64,000 nucleotides of DNA, from positions 806,001 to 870,000 of the forward strand of contig NZ_JABEPP010000001.1 of NCBI RefSeq assembly GCF_013044135.1. Reading direction: 5' to 3'. Under the pieces are notes generated by a model. It made no database searches. It had not been told where the DNA came from and was given only the letters and a program-made list of their open reading frames with translations. How positions within the stretch are numbered: position 1 is the first letter of the stretch; the number at the start of each line of letters is the position of its first letter. Below are positions 1-9,777 of the stretch, piece by piece. The stretch is from Enterovirga aerilata (GTDB lineage Bacteria > Pseudomonadota > Alphaproteobacteria > Rhizobiales > Beijerinckiaceae). Both the position numbers and the translations under genes were made by a program.

Positions 1-1379
1 GCGAGACCCGCCCGATCGTGAACCCGGCGACGGCCGAGGAGATCGGCCGCCATCCGGTCGCCGGCAAGGCGGATCTCGACGAGGCGCTGGAGGCGGCCGA
101 GCGTGGCTTCAAGACGTGGCGCGCCGTCTCGGCCTTCGACCGCGGCAAGATCATGCGCAAGGCGGCCAACCTCATCCGCGAGCGGGCCGATGCGATCGCC
201 CGCGTGATGGTGCTGGAACAGGGCAAGCCGCTCGCCGAGGCGAAGGGCGAGACGCTGGCGGGCGCCGACGTGATCGACTGGTTCGCCGAGGAGGGGCGCC
301 GCGCCTATGGCCGCGTGATCCCGGCCCGGGCCGACGGGGTCATGCAGATCGTCCTGCGCGAGCCCGTCGGGCCCGTCGCTGCCTTCACGCCCTGGAACTT
401 CCCGATCAACCAGGCGGTGCGCAAGGTCTCGGCCGCGCTCTGCACCGGCTGCTCCGTCGTCCTGAAGGGGCCGGAGGAGACGCCCGCGAGCTGCGCCGAA
501 CTGGTCCGCGCCTTCCTGGATGCCGGCGTGCCGAGCGACGCGCTGTCCTTCGTGGTCGGCGTGCCGGCTGACATATCGTCGTATCTCATCCCGCACCCGA
601 CGATCCGGAAGATCTCCTTCACGGGCTCGACGGCGATCGGAAAGCAGCTCGCCGCGCTCGCCGGCCAGCACATGAAGCGCGTCACGATGGAACTCGGCGG
701 CCACGCCCCGGCGATCGTGTTCAAGGATGCCGACCTCGACAAGGCTATCTCGGTGCTGAGCGCCAACAAGTTCCGCAATGCCGGTCAGGTCTGCGTCGCG
801 CCGACCCGTTTCCTCGTCCACGACTCGGTGAAGGACGAGTTCGTCACCCGCTTCACCGAGGCCGCCAGGGCCATCAAGGTCGGCGACGGGCTCGATTCGA
901 ACACCCGCATGGGGCCGCTCGCGCATGACCGGCGCATCACCGCCATGGAGAGCTTCGTCGCCGACGCGCAGGCGAGCGGGGCCGAGCTCACGACCGGCGG
1001 CAAGCGCATCGGCAACCAGGGCTACTTCTTCGAGCCGACGGTTTTCACCGACGTGCCGCTGACGGCCAAGCTGATGAACGAGGAGCCCTTCGGGCCGATC
1101 GCGGCCATCCGCGGCTTCTCGGACGAGGAGGAGGCCTTCGAGGAGGCGAACCGGCTGCCCTACGGGCTGGCGGCCTACGCCTATACGCGCTCGACCGCGC
1201 TGGCCGAGAGGGTCGCGAGCCGGGTCGAGTCCGGCATGGTCTCGATCAACCATCACGGCCTGGCGCTGCCCGAGGTGCCCTTCGGCGGCGTCAAGGATTC
1301 CGGCTACGGGTCCGAAGGCGGCTCCGAGGCGATCGAGGGCTACCTGAACTCCAAGTTCGTGACCCAGGCCCGCGCCTGA
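1..1379 (+). CDS. NAD(P)-dependent aldehyde dehydrogenase, succinate-semialdehyde dehydrogenase type (5' partial)
   Basis: This is an aldehyde dehydrogenase that oxidises an aldehyde to the acid in the cytoplasm, probably a succinate-semialdehyde-type enzyme. The reading frame is open from the first base of the window (about 458 codons seen), so the N-terminus is cut off by the window edge. A GTG at 18 lies inside the conserved [10 protein letters not shown] segment and is not a true start. The family motifs are present: [10 protein letters not shown] with the catalytic Asn, the FTGSTAIGK cofactor loop, [11 protein letters not shown] with the general-base Glu, and [12 protein letters not shown] with the nucleophilic Cys. 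The family call is secure. The substrate is inferred from overall resemblance only and the immediate neighbours do not help. Confidence 0.88.
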   Translation, partial: ETRPIVNPATAEEIGRHPVAGKADLDEALEAAERGFKTWRAVSAFDRGKIMRKAANLIRERADAIARVMVLEQGKPLAEAKGETLAGADVIDWFAEEGRRAYGRVIPARADGVMQIVLREPVGPVAAFTPWNFPINQAVRKVSAALCTGCSVVLKGPEETPASCAELVRAFLDAGVPSDALSFVVGVPADISSYLIPHPTIRKISFTGSTAIGKQLAALAGQHMKRVTMELGGHAPAIVFKDADLDKAISVLSANKFRNAGQVCVAPTRFLVHDSVKDEFVTRFTEAARAIKVGDGLDSNTRMGPLAHDRRITAMESFVADAQASGAELTTGGKRIGNQGYFFEPTVFTDVPLTAKLMNEEPFGPIAAIRGFSDEEEAFEEANRLPYGLAAYAYTRSTALAERVASRVESGMVSINHHGLALPEVPFGGVKDSGYGSEGGSEAIEGYLNSKFVTQARA

Positions 1380-1509
1380 TGCGGGCGGGCCGCACCGGAC
1401 CGGTACGGCCCGCCATCTTCCGGGGCTGCCGAGCGGCCGCCCGCCTCCCTCGTGCCCGGCAGCGGCCGGCAGGGGCGCGCGCGGTCATCCGGATATCGGG
1501 CAGGACGAC

Positions 1510-2712
1510 ATGAGCTCCATCGGAACGGCCGCGCCGGCGAGCCGGCCCGTCATGCCCGTGCTGGTGGCGCTCTCGGTCGCCCACCTGCTGAACGACCTGC
1601 TCCAGTCGATGATCCCGGCGATCTACCCGCTGATCAAGGCGGCGTACGATCTCGATTTCGCCCGGATAGGCCTGATCACCCTGGCCTTCCAGGTCACTTC
1701 GTCCCTGCTGCAGCCGCTCCTGGGCTACATCACGGACCGCCGCCCCTGGCCCTACGCGATGGTGGCGGGAATGGGCTCGACCCTCGTCGGCCTGCTCGGC
1801 CTGTCGTTCTCCGTGAACTATGCCATGGTCCTGGTCTCGGCCGCGCTGGTTGGGACGGGCTCGGCCGTCTTCCATCCGGAAGCCACCCGGATGGCGCGCC
1901 ACGCCGCCGCCGGCCGGCAGGGCCTCGCGCAGGGCGTCTTCCAGGTCGGCGGCCATGCGGGCTATGCGCTCGGGCCCCTGCTGGCCGCTGCCGTCGTCGT
2001 CCCGCGCGGCCAGGCGAGCCTGTCCTGGTTCTCCGGCGTCGCCCTCTTGGCGATGGTCCTGATGGCCTGGACCGCCTCCCTCTACTCTGCGCTGCGCCCG
2101 CGGGCTGCGGATCCCGCGGCCCGGAGCGCGGAACCCGCCGCGGCGGCGCTGCCGCCGAGGCGGATCCTCCTCGCCATGGCCGTGCTGATCCTGCTCCTGT
2201 TCTCGAAGAACGCCTACACGGCCGCGTTCACGTCCTACTACACCTTCTACCTGATCGAGCGCTTCCAGGTGAGCGTCCAGCTCTCGCAGCTCATGCTGTT
2301 CCTGTATCTCGCGGTCGGCGCGGTCGGCGTGATCCTGGGCGGGATGCTCGGAGACCGGATCGGACGCGGCCGGGTGATCTGGCTGTCGATCCTGGGCTCG
2401 CTGCCCTTCGCGCTCGCGCTGCCGCACGCGGACCTGATCTGGACGGGCATCCTCAGCGTCGTCATCAGCTTCGTGATGGCGAGCGCCTTCTCGTCCATCC
2501 TCATCTACGCGATCGACCTGCTGCCGCACCGGGTGGGTCTGGTCGGCGGCCTCTTCTACGGGCTCTCCTTCGGGCTCGGCGGCGTCGCGGCCGCCGGGCT
2601 CGGGGCGGTCGCCGACCGGATCGGGATCGTGCAGGTCTTCGCGCTCTGCGCCTGGCTGCCCGCGATCGGCCTTCTGACCTTCCTGCTGCCCCGGAACGCG
2701 CCGGCCGCCTGA
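1510..2712 (+). CDS. MFS transporter, fosmidomycin-resistance (Fsr) type
   Basis: This is a 400-residue inner-membrane exporter of the major facilitator superfamily with about twelve hydrophobic segments. The start of the first segment (VAHLLNDLLQSMIPAIYP) and the later GSAVFHPEATRMAR stretch, with its conserved FHPEA, are typical of the Fsr subgroup, whose members export fosmidomycin or related compounds. The loop between helices 2 and 3 has the DRR-type MFS signature (GYITDRRPWP), and GGMLGDRIGRGR is the matching signature in the C-terminal half. The ATG follows a weak purine-rich GCAGGAC. It stands alone between the aldehyde dehydrogenase and a convergent MFS gene whose stop lies 17 bases away. 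The natural substrate is unknown. Confidence 0.85.
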   Translation: MSSIGTAAPASRPVMPVLVALSVAHLLNDLLQSMIPAIYPLIKAAYDLDFARIGLITLAFQVTSSLLQPLLGYITDRRPWPYAMVAGMGSTLVGLLGLSFSVNYAMVLVSAALVGTGSAVFHPEATRMARHAAAGRQGLAQGVFQVGGHAGYALGPLLAAAVVVPRGQASLSWFSGVALLAMVLMAWTASLYSALRPRAADPAARSAEPAAAALPPRRILLAMAVLILLLFSKNAYTAAFTSYYTFYLIERFQVSVQLSQLMLFLYLAVGAVGVILGGMLGDRIGRGRVIWLSILGSLPFALALPHADLIWTGILSVVISFVMASAFSSILIYAIDLLPHRVGLVGGLFYGLSFGLGGVAAAGLGAVADRIGIVQVFALCAWLPAIGLLTFLLPRNAPAA

Positions 2713-2729
2713 CGGCGCCGGCTCGGCCC

Positions 2730-4022
2730 TCACGCGCCCGCGAGCGCCGCCTTCCCCGGCTGGCGATCCTGCCGGATCATCAGCACGGCGATCGCGGCCA
2801 GCATGCAGGCTGCGCCCGCCGTGTAGAAGGCGGGCAGGTAGCTCGCGAAGGCGTCGCGGCTGATGCCCGCGCCCAGGGCGGCCGTCGCGGCGCCGAGCTG
2901 GTGCCCGGTGAAGACCCAGCCGAAGACCAGCGCCGCCTTCTCGCGGCCGAATTCCTGACCGGCCAGTTTCACGGTCGGGGGCACCGTCGCGATCCAGTCG
3001 AGCCCGTAGAAGACCGCGAACAGCGTCAGCCCGTAGAACGAGAAGGTGGACATGGGCAGGAACAGGAGCGAGAGCCCGCGCAGCCCGTAATACCAGGCGA
3101 GGAGCTTGCGGCTGTCGTAGCGGTCGGAGAGCCACCCGGACAGGACGGTGCCCACGAAGTCGAAGGCCCCCATCATGGCGAGCACGGAGGCGGCCTCGAC
3201 GTTCTGCATCCCGAAATCGAGGCAGAGCGGGATGAAATGCGTCTGGACGAGGCCGTTCGTCGACAGGCCGCAGACGTAGAAGGAGAAGAACAGGACCCAG
3301 AAGGAGGGGTTGCGCGAGCCTTCCGCCAGGACAGCGAAGGCGGTCCTGAACGGGTTCGAGGAGGGCGGAGGCGGGGGCGGCGCGACCTGCGTCTCGCCAT
3401 AGGCGGGAAGCCCGAGCTGGGACGGGTGGTCGCGTCCGAGAAGCAGCATGAGCAGCGCCGCGACCGCGCAGGCGAGCACCGCCGGGATCACGGCCATGCG
3501 CCAGCCGGCATTGTCGGCGATCATGGCGGCGAGCGGCAGGAAGGCGAGCTGACCCGTCGCCGAGCTCGCCGTGAGGATGCCGATGACGAGCCCGCGGCTC
3601 TGCACGAACCAGCGGTTCGCGACCGTCGCGCCGAGCACCATGGCGGTCAGTCCCGTGCCGAGACCGGTGAGGAGGCCCCAGTAGAGCCAGAGCTGCCAGA
3701 CGCTGGTCATCACGGTCGAGAGGCCGAGCCCGAGCACGATCAGCGCGAGCGCCGCGGCCACGATGCGGCGCAGCCCGTAGCGCTGGATGAGGGCCGCCGC
3801 GAAGGGCGCCATGAGCCCGAAGAGGAGGAGCCGGAGCGCGAGCGCGCCCGAGATCGAGCCGGTGTCCCAGCCGTATTCCCGCTGCAGCGGCACGAGGAAC
3901 ACGCCGAGATTACCCATCGCGGCGGCGGTCGCGACCATGACCAGGAAGGTCACGGCCACCATCACCCAGCCGTAATGGAGACCTTGCCGCGCCATGACGG
4001 GCGCGAGAGCGTTGGACAGCAT
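2730..4022 (-). CDS. MFS transporter, MarR-linked
   Basis: This is a 430-residue inner-membrane MFS permease with twelve predicted helices. I placed the start at the ATG at 4022 (MLSNALAPVMARQG); further upstream the frame overlaps the MarR gene antisense-free but is Arg/Pro-rich and unlike coding sequence for this family. The first helix (HYGWVMVAVTFLVM), the YGW motif and the loop GWLSDRYDSRK resemble oxalate/formate-antiporter-like and monocarboxylate-type MFS proteins. A proline-rich stretch (PPPPPPSSNP) forms the central cytoplasmic loop. It lies 16 bases downstream of a MarR gene on the same strand, so it is probably co-transcribed with it. The substrate is unknown. Confidence 0.83.
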   Translation of the reverse strand: MLSNALAPVMARQGLHYGWVMVAVTFLVMVATAAAMGNLGVFLVPLQREYGWDTGSISGALALRLLLFGLMAPFAAALIQRYGLRRIVAAALALIVLGLGLSTVMTSVWQLWLYWGLLTGLGTGLTAMVLGATVANRWFVQSRGLVIGILTASSATGQLAFLPLAAMIADNAGWRMAVIPAVLACAVAALLMLLLGRDHPSQLGLPAYGETQVAPPPPPPSSNPFRTAFAVLAEGSRNPSFWVLFFSFYVCGLSTNGLVQTHFIPLCLDFGMQNVEAASVLAMMGAFDFVGTVLSGWLSDRYDSRKLLAWYYGLRGLSLLFLPMSTFSFYGLTLFAVFYGLDWIATVPPTVKLAGQEFGREKAALVFGWVFTGHQLGAATAALGAGISRDAFASYLPAFYTAGAACMLAAIAVLMIRQDRQPGKAALAGA

Positions 4023-4038
4023 GGGCGGGGCTCCGGCG

Positions 4039-4482
4039 CTAGCGCGCTCCGTCGAAATCGAGAGCGATGACGCCGGCCAGCGTCTCGCGCAGGGCCGTCG
4101 CGCGTTCGGCCCCGTAGGCCTCGTCGAACCTGGCCTGGGCGGCGGCCCAGCCCTTGCCCGCGAGGCGCAGCCGGTCGCGTCCGGCTTCCGTGATGGAGAG
4201 GGCGCGGCGTCGCGCGTCGCGGGGGTCGGTCGCGATCCGGACCAGGCCCTCGCGCTCCAGCGGGCGGATGTTGCGGCCCATCGTGGTGCGGTCCATCGCC
4301 ATGTCGGCCGCAAGCTCGTTGATGGTGCGCGGCCCGAGATGCCGGAGCCGCGCCAGGACGGAGAACTGCGTCACCTTCAGGCCCGATTCCGCGAGATGCC
4401 GATCGTAGAGCGCCGTGATGTGACGAGCCGCTTTGCGGATCGCGAGCGCGTTGCACAAGTCAGGTTTCGTGATGGACGACAT
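4039..4482 (-). CDS. MarR family transcriptional regulator
   Basis: This is a 147-residue winged-helix regulator. I chose the ATG at 4482 (MSSITKPDLCNAL), which gives the usual MarR length; an upstream extension is Arg/Pro-rich and runs through the promoter. The core TQFSVLARLRHLGPRTINEL followed by DRTTMGRNIRPLEREGLV and the wing DPRDARRRALSITEAG is a textbook MarR DNA-binding domain. The gene is divergent from a thioesterase-MATE operon and sits in front of an MFS gene. A perfect inverted repeat lies in the divergent promoter at 4522-4541. The likely role is ligand-relieved repression of the flanking exporters. Confidence 0.9.
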   Translation of the reverse strand: MSSITKPDLCNALAIRKAARHITALYDRHLAESGLKVTQFSVLARLRHLGPRTINELAADMAMDRTTMGRNIRPLEREGLVRIATDPRDARRRALSITEAGRDRLRLAGKGWAAAQARFDEAYGAERATALRETLAGVIALDFDGAR

Positions 4483-4521
4483 CAGGAGATCGGAGCCGGG
4501 AGGGGCCTTGCGGGCCGGCAT

Positions 4522-4541
4522 ATAGGCGCATATACGCCTAT
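4522..4541. promoter_or_regulatory. Inverted-repeat operator, probable MarR site
   Basis: ATAGGCG and CGCCTAT form a perfect 7-bp inverted repeat around a 6-base CATATA centre. It lies in the 100-base gap between the divergent marR gene (start 4482) and the thioesterase gene (start 4583), where a self-regulating MarR dimer would bind. Binding is inferred, not shown. Confidence 0.7.
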
Positions 4542-4582
4542 CTGGCAAGCGCGCTCGCCGCGCCGGACCTGGGGGGACGACG

Positions 4583-5110
4583 ATGAGCGATGGACCGGAG
4601 ATCGCCGGACGCCGGCGGGTGGTCACCTGGTCCGACCCGAAGGCGCTGGCCGCGGCGGGTCGGGGCCTCGCCGGGATCGATCATCTCAGGGCGATGATGG
4701 GGGGCAGCCTGCCGCCTCCGCCCGTGATGACGCTCCTCGGCATCACGCTCGGGACGGTGGAGGAAGGGCTCGTCCGGATGCAGCTCCAGGCGGCCGAATA
4801 CCTCTACAACCCGATCGGCACCGTGCATGGCGGCATCCTCGCCACCATCCTCGATTCCGTGATGGGCTGCGCGGTGCACAGCACCCTGCCCGCGGGGCGC
4901 GGCTACACGACCCTCGAGATCAAGGTGAACTACCTCCGGGCCGTCACGGACGCGGTCGGGCTCGTGACGGCCGAGGGCCGCGCCGTCCATGTCGGGCGCA
5001 CGACCGGGGTGGCCGATGCGCGGCTCTTCGACGAGGCCGGGCGGCTCTACGCGACCGCCTCCACCACCTGCCTGGTGTTCGACATCCCGGTCGAGAAGCG
5101 CACGCCGTGA
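4583..5110 (+). CDS. PaaI family (hotdog) thioesterase
   Basis: This is a 175-residue single-hotdog protein expected to hydrolyse aryl- or acyl-CoA thioesters in the cytoplasm. The central NPIGTVHGGILATILDSVMG contains the HGG motif and the acidic residue on the hotdog helix used by PaaI/YdiI-type thioesterases. YTTLEIKVNYLRAV is the usual second strand block. The start is the ATG at 4583, just after a GGGGGGACGACG stretch. Its stop overlaps the GTG start of the MATE gene (GTGA), so the two form an operon divergent from the MarR gene. Confidence 0.85.
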   Translation: MSDGPEIAGRRRVVTWSDPKALAAAGRGLAGIDHLRAMMGGSLPPPPVMTLLGITLGTVEEGLVRMQLQAAEYLYNPIGTVHGGILATILDSVMGCAVHSTLPAGRGYTTLEIKVNYLRAVTDAVGLVTAEGRAVHVGRTTGVADARLFDEAGRLYATASTTCLVFDIPVEKRTP

Positions 5111-6528
5111 GCACGCCCGGCGCTGCGCTCGACCCGCGCACCCGCGCGATCCTCGAAGGCTCGATCCTGCCGACGCTGCTCCGGCTCGCCTGGCCGAACG
5201 TCCTCGTCATGCTTGCCCAGGCCTCGACGGGGTTGATCGAGACCTACTGGGTCGGCCGGCTCGGGACGGATGCGCTCGCCGGCATGGCGCTCGTCTTTCC
5301 CGGCGTCATGCTGATGCAGATGCTCTCCGGCGGGGCGCTCGGCGGCGGCATCTCCTCCGCAATCGCGCGCGCGCTCGGCGCCAGGCGGCGCGAGGATGCC
5401 GACGCGCTCGTCCTCCACGCCCTCGCGATCAATGTCCTGATCGGCTGCGCCTTCGCGGCGGCGCTGCTCCTGTTCGGGCGGCCGTTCTACCGCGCGCTCG
5501 GCGGGGAGGGCGCCTCGCTCGAGGCGGCGCTGGCCTATTCCGACGTGGTCTTCTGCGGCATGCCGCTCCTCTTTGCCATGAACGCGCTCGCGAGCGTGGT
5601 CCGCGGCACGGGCAACATGCTCGTCCCGGCGCTCGTCGTCTGTGTCGGGGTGGCGCTCCTGCTTCCCCTCTCGCCGCTTCTCATCTTCGGCTGGGGTCCG
5701 GTGCCCGGCCTCGGGGTCGCCGGCGGCGGCGTCGCGCTCCTTCTCTTCTATGCGGCCGGGACGGCGATCCTCGCCTGGTACCTCCTGTCCGGCCGGTCGG
5801 TGGTGCGGCCTCGCGGCGCCCGGCTGCGCTGGGCGCTCTCGCGCGACATCCTGCGCGTCGGGGCCGTCGCGGCGGTCTCGTCGGTGCAGACGAACGTCGT
5901 GATCGGCGGCGCCACCGCGCTGGCCGGGCTGCATGCCGGGCCGGCGGCCCTCGCCGGGTTCGGCACGGCCGCCCGGCTCGAATACCTGATGGTGAGCCTC
6001 GTCTTCGGGATCGGCGCGCCGCTCGTCGCCATGGTGGGGACGAGCATCGGCGCCGGCCAGCGCGAGCGTGCGCTCAAGGTCGCCTGGTGCGGCGCGGCGC
6101 TCGCCTTCGCTGTAACGGAGGCCATCGGCGTCGCGGCCGCGCTCTGGCCGCGCGCCTGGCTCGGGCTCTTCGGGCAGGATCCGGCGATGCTGGAGGGCGG
6201 GGCCGCCTATCTGCGGATCGTCGGCCCCTCCTTCGGCTTCTTCGGCCTCGGTCTGTCGCTCTATTTCGCCTCGCAGGGCGCCGGCCGCCTGCTCTGGCCG
6301 CTGCTCGGCGGCTTCTTCCGCATGGTCGTCGCCCTGGCGGGCGGCTGGCTCGCGATGCGCCTCACCGGCCGAATCGAAGCGCTCTATGCCGGGCTCGCGC
6401 TCGGGCTCGCGGTCTACGGCGTGACCGTCGCGGCCGCCGTGGCGCGCGGCGTCTGGTTCGGGCCCCAGGATGACCAGGGCAGCATGCCCGGCCGCATCGA
6501 ACCCGTCGGCACGACGGCTCGCGCCTAG
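5107..6528 (+). CDS. MATE family efflux transporter
   Basis: This is a 473-residue multidrug and toxic-compound extrusion transporter with twelve hydrophobic segments. The N-terminal block ([18 protein letters not shown], then [21 protein letters not shown]) is the typical MATE first helix pair, and the second half repeats it ([32 protein letters not shown]). Translation most likely begins at the GTG at 5107, overlapping the thioesterase stop by four bases; the frame is open far upstream but that part is a shadow of other genes. Export is probably driven by Na+ or H+. The substrate is unknown. Confidence 0.85.
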   Translation: MSTPGAALDPRTRAILEGSILPTLLRLAWPNVLVMLAQASTGLIETYWVGRLGTDALAGMALVFPGVMLMQMLSGGALGGGISSAIARALGARRREDADALVLHALAINVLIGCAFAAALLLFGRPFYRALGGEGASLEAALAYSDVVFCGMPLLFAMNALASVVRGTGNMLVPALVVCVGVALLLPLSPLLIFGWGPVPGLGVAGGGVALLLFYAAGTAILAWYLLSGRSVVRPRGARLRWALSRDILRVGAVAAVSSVQTNVVIGGATALAGLHAGPAALAGFGTAARLEYLMVSLVFGIGAPLVAMVGTSIGAGQRERALKVAWCGAALAFAVTEAIGVAAALWPRAWLGLFGQDPAMLEGGAAYLRIVGPSFGFFGLGLSLYFASQGAGRLLWPLLGGFFRMVVALAGGWLAMRLTGRIEALYAGLALGLAVYGVTVAAAVARGVWFGPQDDQGSMPGRIEPVGTTARA

Positions 6529-6695
6529 CCCTCCGCTGCCAGCCGTTCTGCCTCGTCGGCCGGCGCAGTGCGGACGGAGCCGGTGACGTGAGCCCGAGGC
6601 GGGCGAGGCCTGCCGGCCTCCTGCGTACGGAATCGACATTTGGGCCGGGATCGGCCTACGCTCCGTGCCTGGGCAGGGGCCCATCGGAGACGGGT

Positions 6696-7433
6696 ATGGA
6701 TCGCGATACGGCTCGCCGCTCGGCGGCGGAGTTCTTCGGGACGTTCTGGCTCACCTTCGGAGGATGCGGGGCGGCGGTGCTGTCCGCCGCCTTTCCGCAA
6801 TACGGGATCGGGTTTGCGGGCGTCGCGCTCGCCTTCGGGCTCACGGTCCTGTCGATGGCCTATGCGGTCGGCCATATCTCGGGCGGGCACTTCAACCCGG
6901 CCGTCACGCTCGGCCTGTGGTCGGCGGGGCGATGCGCCGACAGGCACGTCCTTCCCTATCTCGTGGCGCAGGTCGCGGGCGCGGTGGTCGCCGCGGCGGT
7001 CCTGTACCTGATCGCCTCGGGGAAGAGCGGCTGGGTACCGGGCGGGTTCGCGTCCAACGGCTATGGCGAGCTGAGCCCGGGCAAGTACGGGCTGCTCTCG
7101 TGCTTCTCCATCGAGTTCCTGACGACGTTCTTCTTCCTGTTCATCATCATCGGCACGACCTCGAAGGGGGCCGCGACCGGGTTTGCGGGCATACCGATCG
7201 GCTTCGCGCTGGTCCTGATCCACCTGATCACGATCCCGGTGACGAACACCTCCGTGAACCCGGCCCGAAGCACGGGACCGGCGCTCTTCGCGGGCGGCGA
7301 ATACGTCGTGCAGCTCTGGCTGTTCTGGCTGGCCCCGATCCTGGGCGCGATGGGCGCCGGCTTCCTGGCCAAGTGGCTCTACGAACCCGCCGGTATCGTG
7401 GATACGGTCGTGGTCGAGGAACGGGCGGCCTGA
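6696..7433 (+). CDS. aqpZ: Aquaporin Z
   Basis: This is a 245-residue inner-membrane water channel. The two half-helix signatures are intact: HFNPAVT with NPA at residues 67-69 and SVNPARS with NPA at 188-190, followed by the selectivity-filter Arg191. Six long hydrophobic helices surround them. I placed the start at the ATG at 6696 ([20 protein letters not shown]), which matches the usual AqpZ N-terminus; the 36 codons upstream are Arg/Pro-rich and unlike the family. It appears monocistronic, with 167 bases of upstream space in which no operator is evident. Confidence 0.93.
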   Translation: MDRDTARRSAAEFFGTFWLTFGGCGAAVLSAAFPQYGIGFAGVALAFGLTVLSMAYAVGHISGGHFNPAVTLGLWSAGRCADRHVLPYLVAQVAGAVVAAAVLYLIASGKSGWVPGGFASNGYGELSPGKYGLLSCFSIEFLTTFFFLFIIIGTTSKGAATGFAGIPIGFALVLIHLITIPVTNTSVNPARSTGPALFAGGEYVVQLWLFWLAPILGAMGAGFLAKWLYEPAGIVDTVVVEERAA

Positions 7434-7454
7434 GCGGCGCGGCTGGCGCCGTGG

Positions 7455-8681
7455 CTAGCCCGCGCGCGACGTGACGGCGCCGTCCCGCTCGAAGCTCTCG
7501 ATCTCCTCGTCCGAGAAGCCGTGCTCGCGCAGCACGGCGCGCGTGTCCTCGCCGAGCAGCGGGGCGGCCTTGCGCACCCCGCCCGGCGTGCGGGAGAACT
7601 TGATCGGCAGGCCGAGCGCCTTCACGGGCCCGGCCGTCGGGTGCTGCACTTCGACCACCATCTCGCGTGCGATCGTCTGCGGGTCGGAGAGCGCCTGCAG
7701 CATGTCGTTGACCGGACCGCAGGGCACGCCCGCCTCCTCCAGCAGGGCGAGCCAATGCGCGGCCGGCGCGGTCCTGAACCGCGCGGAGAGCTCCGCCTCG
7801 AGCGCGGGCAGGTTCGCCATGCGGGCGGCGTTGGTCGCGAAGCGCGGGTCGCCCGCGAGCTCGGGCGCGCCGAGCGCCTCCAGCATGCGGACGAAGTTCT
7901 TCTGGTTCGCGCCGCCGACCACGATCCAGCCGTCTTCCGCCTGGAAGGCCTGGTAGGGCGCGTTCAGCGGATGGGCCGAGCCCATGGCCCGCGGCGCCGT
8001 CCCGGTGGCGAGCGCGATCGCGGATTGCCAGTAGGTCTGGACGAGCGCCGCCTCGAACAGCGACGTCTCGACGAACTGGCCTTCGCCGGTCTTGAGCCGG
8101 TGCGAATAGGCCGCCGCGATGCCGAGCGCCGCCAGGATCCCGGCCGTGATGTCGGATAGCGGCGGCCCGCATTTCGCCGGCGGGCTGTCCGGGCCGTCCC
8201 CGGTGAAGGTCATGATGCCGCTCATGGCCTGGGCCACAAGGTCGAAGCCGCGGCGGTGACGATAGGGGCCGGTCCGGCCGAAGCCGGAGAGCGAGCAGTA
8301 GATGAGGGCCGGGTTCTCGGCCCTGACGGCCTCGTAGCCGAAGCCGAGCCGGTCCATCACGTCCGGCCCGAAATTCTCCACCAGCACGTCGGCGTCGCGG
8401 ACCAGGCGGCGCAGCACGGCCGCGCCGCCGGGCGTCTTCAGGTCGAGCACGATGCCGCGCTTGTTGCGGTTCATCATCATGAAGGACGCCGCCTCGTCGC
8501 CGATCTTGGGCGGGACGGACAGGCGCGTGTCGTCGCCGGAGGGGCTCTTCTCCACCTTGATGACGTCGGCGCCCATGTCGGCGAGCATCATGGTGCAGGT
8601 CGGCCCCGCCATGACATGGGTGAGGTCCACGACCTTGAGCCCGGCGAGCGGGCCGGCCTTCGTGCCTGCGGCGTCCGACAT
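7455..8681 (-). CDS. CaiB/BaiF (family III) CoA transferase
   Basis: This is a 408-residue class III CoA transferase that moves CoA between carboxylic acids through an aspartyl-CoA intermediate. Typical features are LKVVDLTHVMAGPTCTMMLADMGADVIKVE at the N-terminus (20 residues later NRNKRGIVLDLK), VENFGPDVMDRLGFGYE and the YCSLSGFGRTGPY block; the catalytic Asp is expected just before, in the segment after VENF. The start at 8681 (MSDAAGTKAGPLAGLK) gives the family length. It lies 11 bases downstream of an enoyl-CoA hydratase gene on the same strand, suggesting a two-gene CoA-activation and hydration operon divergent from the isochorismatase-led operon. Confidence 0.88.
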   Translation of the reverse strand: MSDAAGTKAGPLAGLKVVDLTHVMAGPTCTMMLADMGADVIKVEKSPSGDDTRLSVPPKIGDEAASFMMMNRNKRGIVLDLKTPGGAAVLRRLVRDADVLVENFGPDVMDRLGFGYEAVRAENPALIYCSLSGFGRTGPYRHRRGFDLVAQAMSGIMTFTGDGPDSPPAKCGPPLSDITAGILAALGIAAAYSHRLKTGEGQFVETSLFEAALVQTYWQSAIALATGTAPRAMGSAHPLNAPYQAFQAEDGWIVVGGANQKNFVRMLEALGAPELAGDPRFATNAARMANLPALEAELSARFRTAPAAHWLALLEEAGVPCGPVNDMLQALSDPQTIAREMVVEVQHPTAGPVKALGLPIKFSRTPGGVRKAAPLLGEDTRAVLREHGFSDEEIESFERDGAVTSRAG

Positions 8682-8692
8682 CGGAGAGCGGC

Positions 8693-9496
8693 TCACTCGC
8701 CCGTCCAGACGGGCGCGCGCTTGTTCAGGAAGGCGTCCATGCCCTCCCGGAAGTCCCGGCTCATGTAGCACATGAGGATCAGGTCCCGGCCTTCCTCACG
8801 GGACAGGCGGTGCCCGAGCCGGCGCACGGCCTCCTTGGTGGCCCGGAGGGTCAGGGGCGCGTGCCCGGCGATGAGGCGCGCGAGCTCCTCCGCCCGGGTC
8901 GCGAGCGCCTCGGCGTCCGGCACGATCTCCGACATGAGCCCGATCGCGAGCGCCTCCTGCGCCTCGACGAGCCGCGCCGTGAAGATGATGTCCTTCACGC
9001 GGGCCGGGCCGATCAGGCCCATGAGCCGCCCGATATTCCCCATCGCCAGGCAGTTCCCGAGCGTCCTTGCGATGGGGAAGCCGAATTTCGCATCGGCCGT
9101 CCCGATCCGGATGTCGCAGCAGGCCGCGATGCCGGCACCGCCGCCGGTGCAGAAGCCCGGGATCGCGGCGATCGTCGGGACGCGGCACTCCTCCAGCGCG
9201 GACAGGATGCGGTCGATGCGCGCCTCGTATTCCAGCGCATCCTCGGCCGTCTGGAAGGCGCGGAACTGGTTGATGTCGGTGCCGGACGCGAAGGCCTTCC
9301 CGCCCGCGCCGGTGATGATCAGGGCGCGCGCGGAGGGATCGGCGTCGAGCTCGCGGCAGATCCCGGCGAGGCGCTCGTACATGGCGAAGGTGAGGGCGTT
9401 GCGGGCCTGCGGCCGGTTGAAGGTCGCCTTGGCGATGCCGTCCCGCATCTCGAAGAGGAGATCCTGGTCGGACGATGCGGACAGGGCTGCGGACAT
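8693..9496 (-). CDS. Enoyl-CoA hydratase/isomerase (crotonase) family protein
   Basis: This is a 267-residue crotonase-fold protein acting on CoA thioesters. The first oxyanion-hole segment is GGKAFASGTDINQF and the second is GFCTGGGAGIAACCDIRIG. The segment around residues 140-165 (LGNCLAMGNIGRLMGLIG) has Gly/Asn rather than the classical Glu pair of mitochondrial hydratase, so the reaction may be isomerisation, hydrolysis or another crotonase chemistry. The ATG at 9496 gives the normal N-terminus. It is transcribed away from the GntR-type element at 9708, with 211 bases between. Confidence 0.85.
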   Translation of the reverse strand: MSAALSASSDQDLLFEMRDGIAKATFNRPQARNALTFAMYERLAGICRELDADPSARALIITGAGGKAFASGTDINQFRAFQTAEDALEYEARIDRILSALEECRVPTIAAIPGFCTGGGAGIAACCDIRIGTADAKFGFPIARTLGNCLAMGNIGRLMGLIGPARVKDIIFTARLVEAQEALAIGLMSEIVPDAEALATRAEELARLIAGHAPLTLRATKEAVRRLGHRLSREEGRDLILMCYMSRDFREGMDAFLNKRAPVWTGE

Positions 9497-9707
9497 GAGC
9501 GTCTCACGCGGAAATGGGTTGGGCTGCCGGAGGCGGATTGGGAGGGCACTTTGGCCATGCCGCGGCCGGCCGGCAACCTTCCGGCACTCGGCGTCCGCCT
9601 GCGCCCCGAGGCGCGGCGCGGACCTGGTCAGAATGGCGTCAAGCCGGGCAGATCCCCCGGCCTGATGCCGCAAGTTCCGGCACGGAGCGCATTGCCTTCA
9701 CCTGATC

Positions 9708-9723
9708 TAATGTCATACCAATA
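9708..9723 (+). promoter_or_regulatory. Candidate GntR/HutC operator, copy 1
   Basis: TAATGTCATACCAATA lies in the divergent gap between the enoyl-CoA hydratase and the isochorismatase-type gene. Copy 2 at 25108 differs by one base over 16, and a related 14-mer lies in front of the gntR gene at 26750-26763 on the opposite strand. Shared placement at three promoters of one block supports a common regulator. Confidence 0.6.
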
Positions 9724-9777
9724 GACCCATTGGGCCGCGGCGGAGCGTCGGCGGCGAAGCCTGTGCCGGAGCGTGGC

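Noticed and set aside
1291-3135. Long minus-strand frame of 614 codons
   Set aside because: It is antisense to the MFS gene at 1510-2712 and is composed mainly of Arg, Gly, Asp and Gln as expected for a GC-rich shadow frame. No family character is visible.
5047-6684. Minus-strand frame of 545 codons
   Set aside because: It is antisense to the MATE gene and has no recognisable motif; its composition is that of a shadow frame.
9730-9777. TTG at 9730 as start of the isochorismatase-type gene
   Set aside because: It would add 16 low-complexity residues and begin only a few bases after the candidate operator; the GTG at 9778 has GGAG at good spacing.
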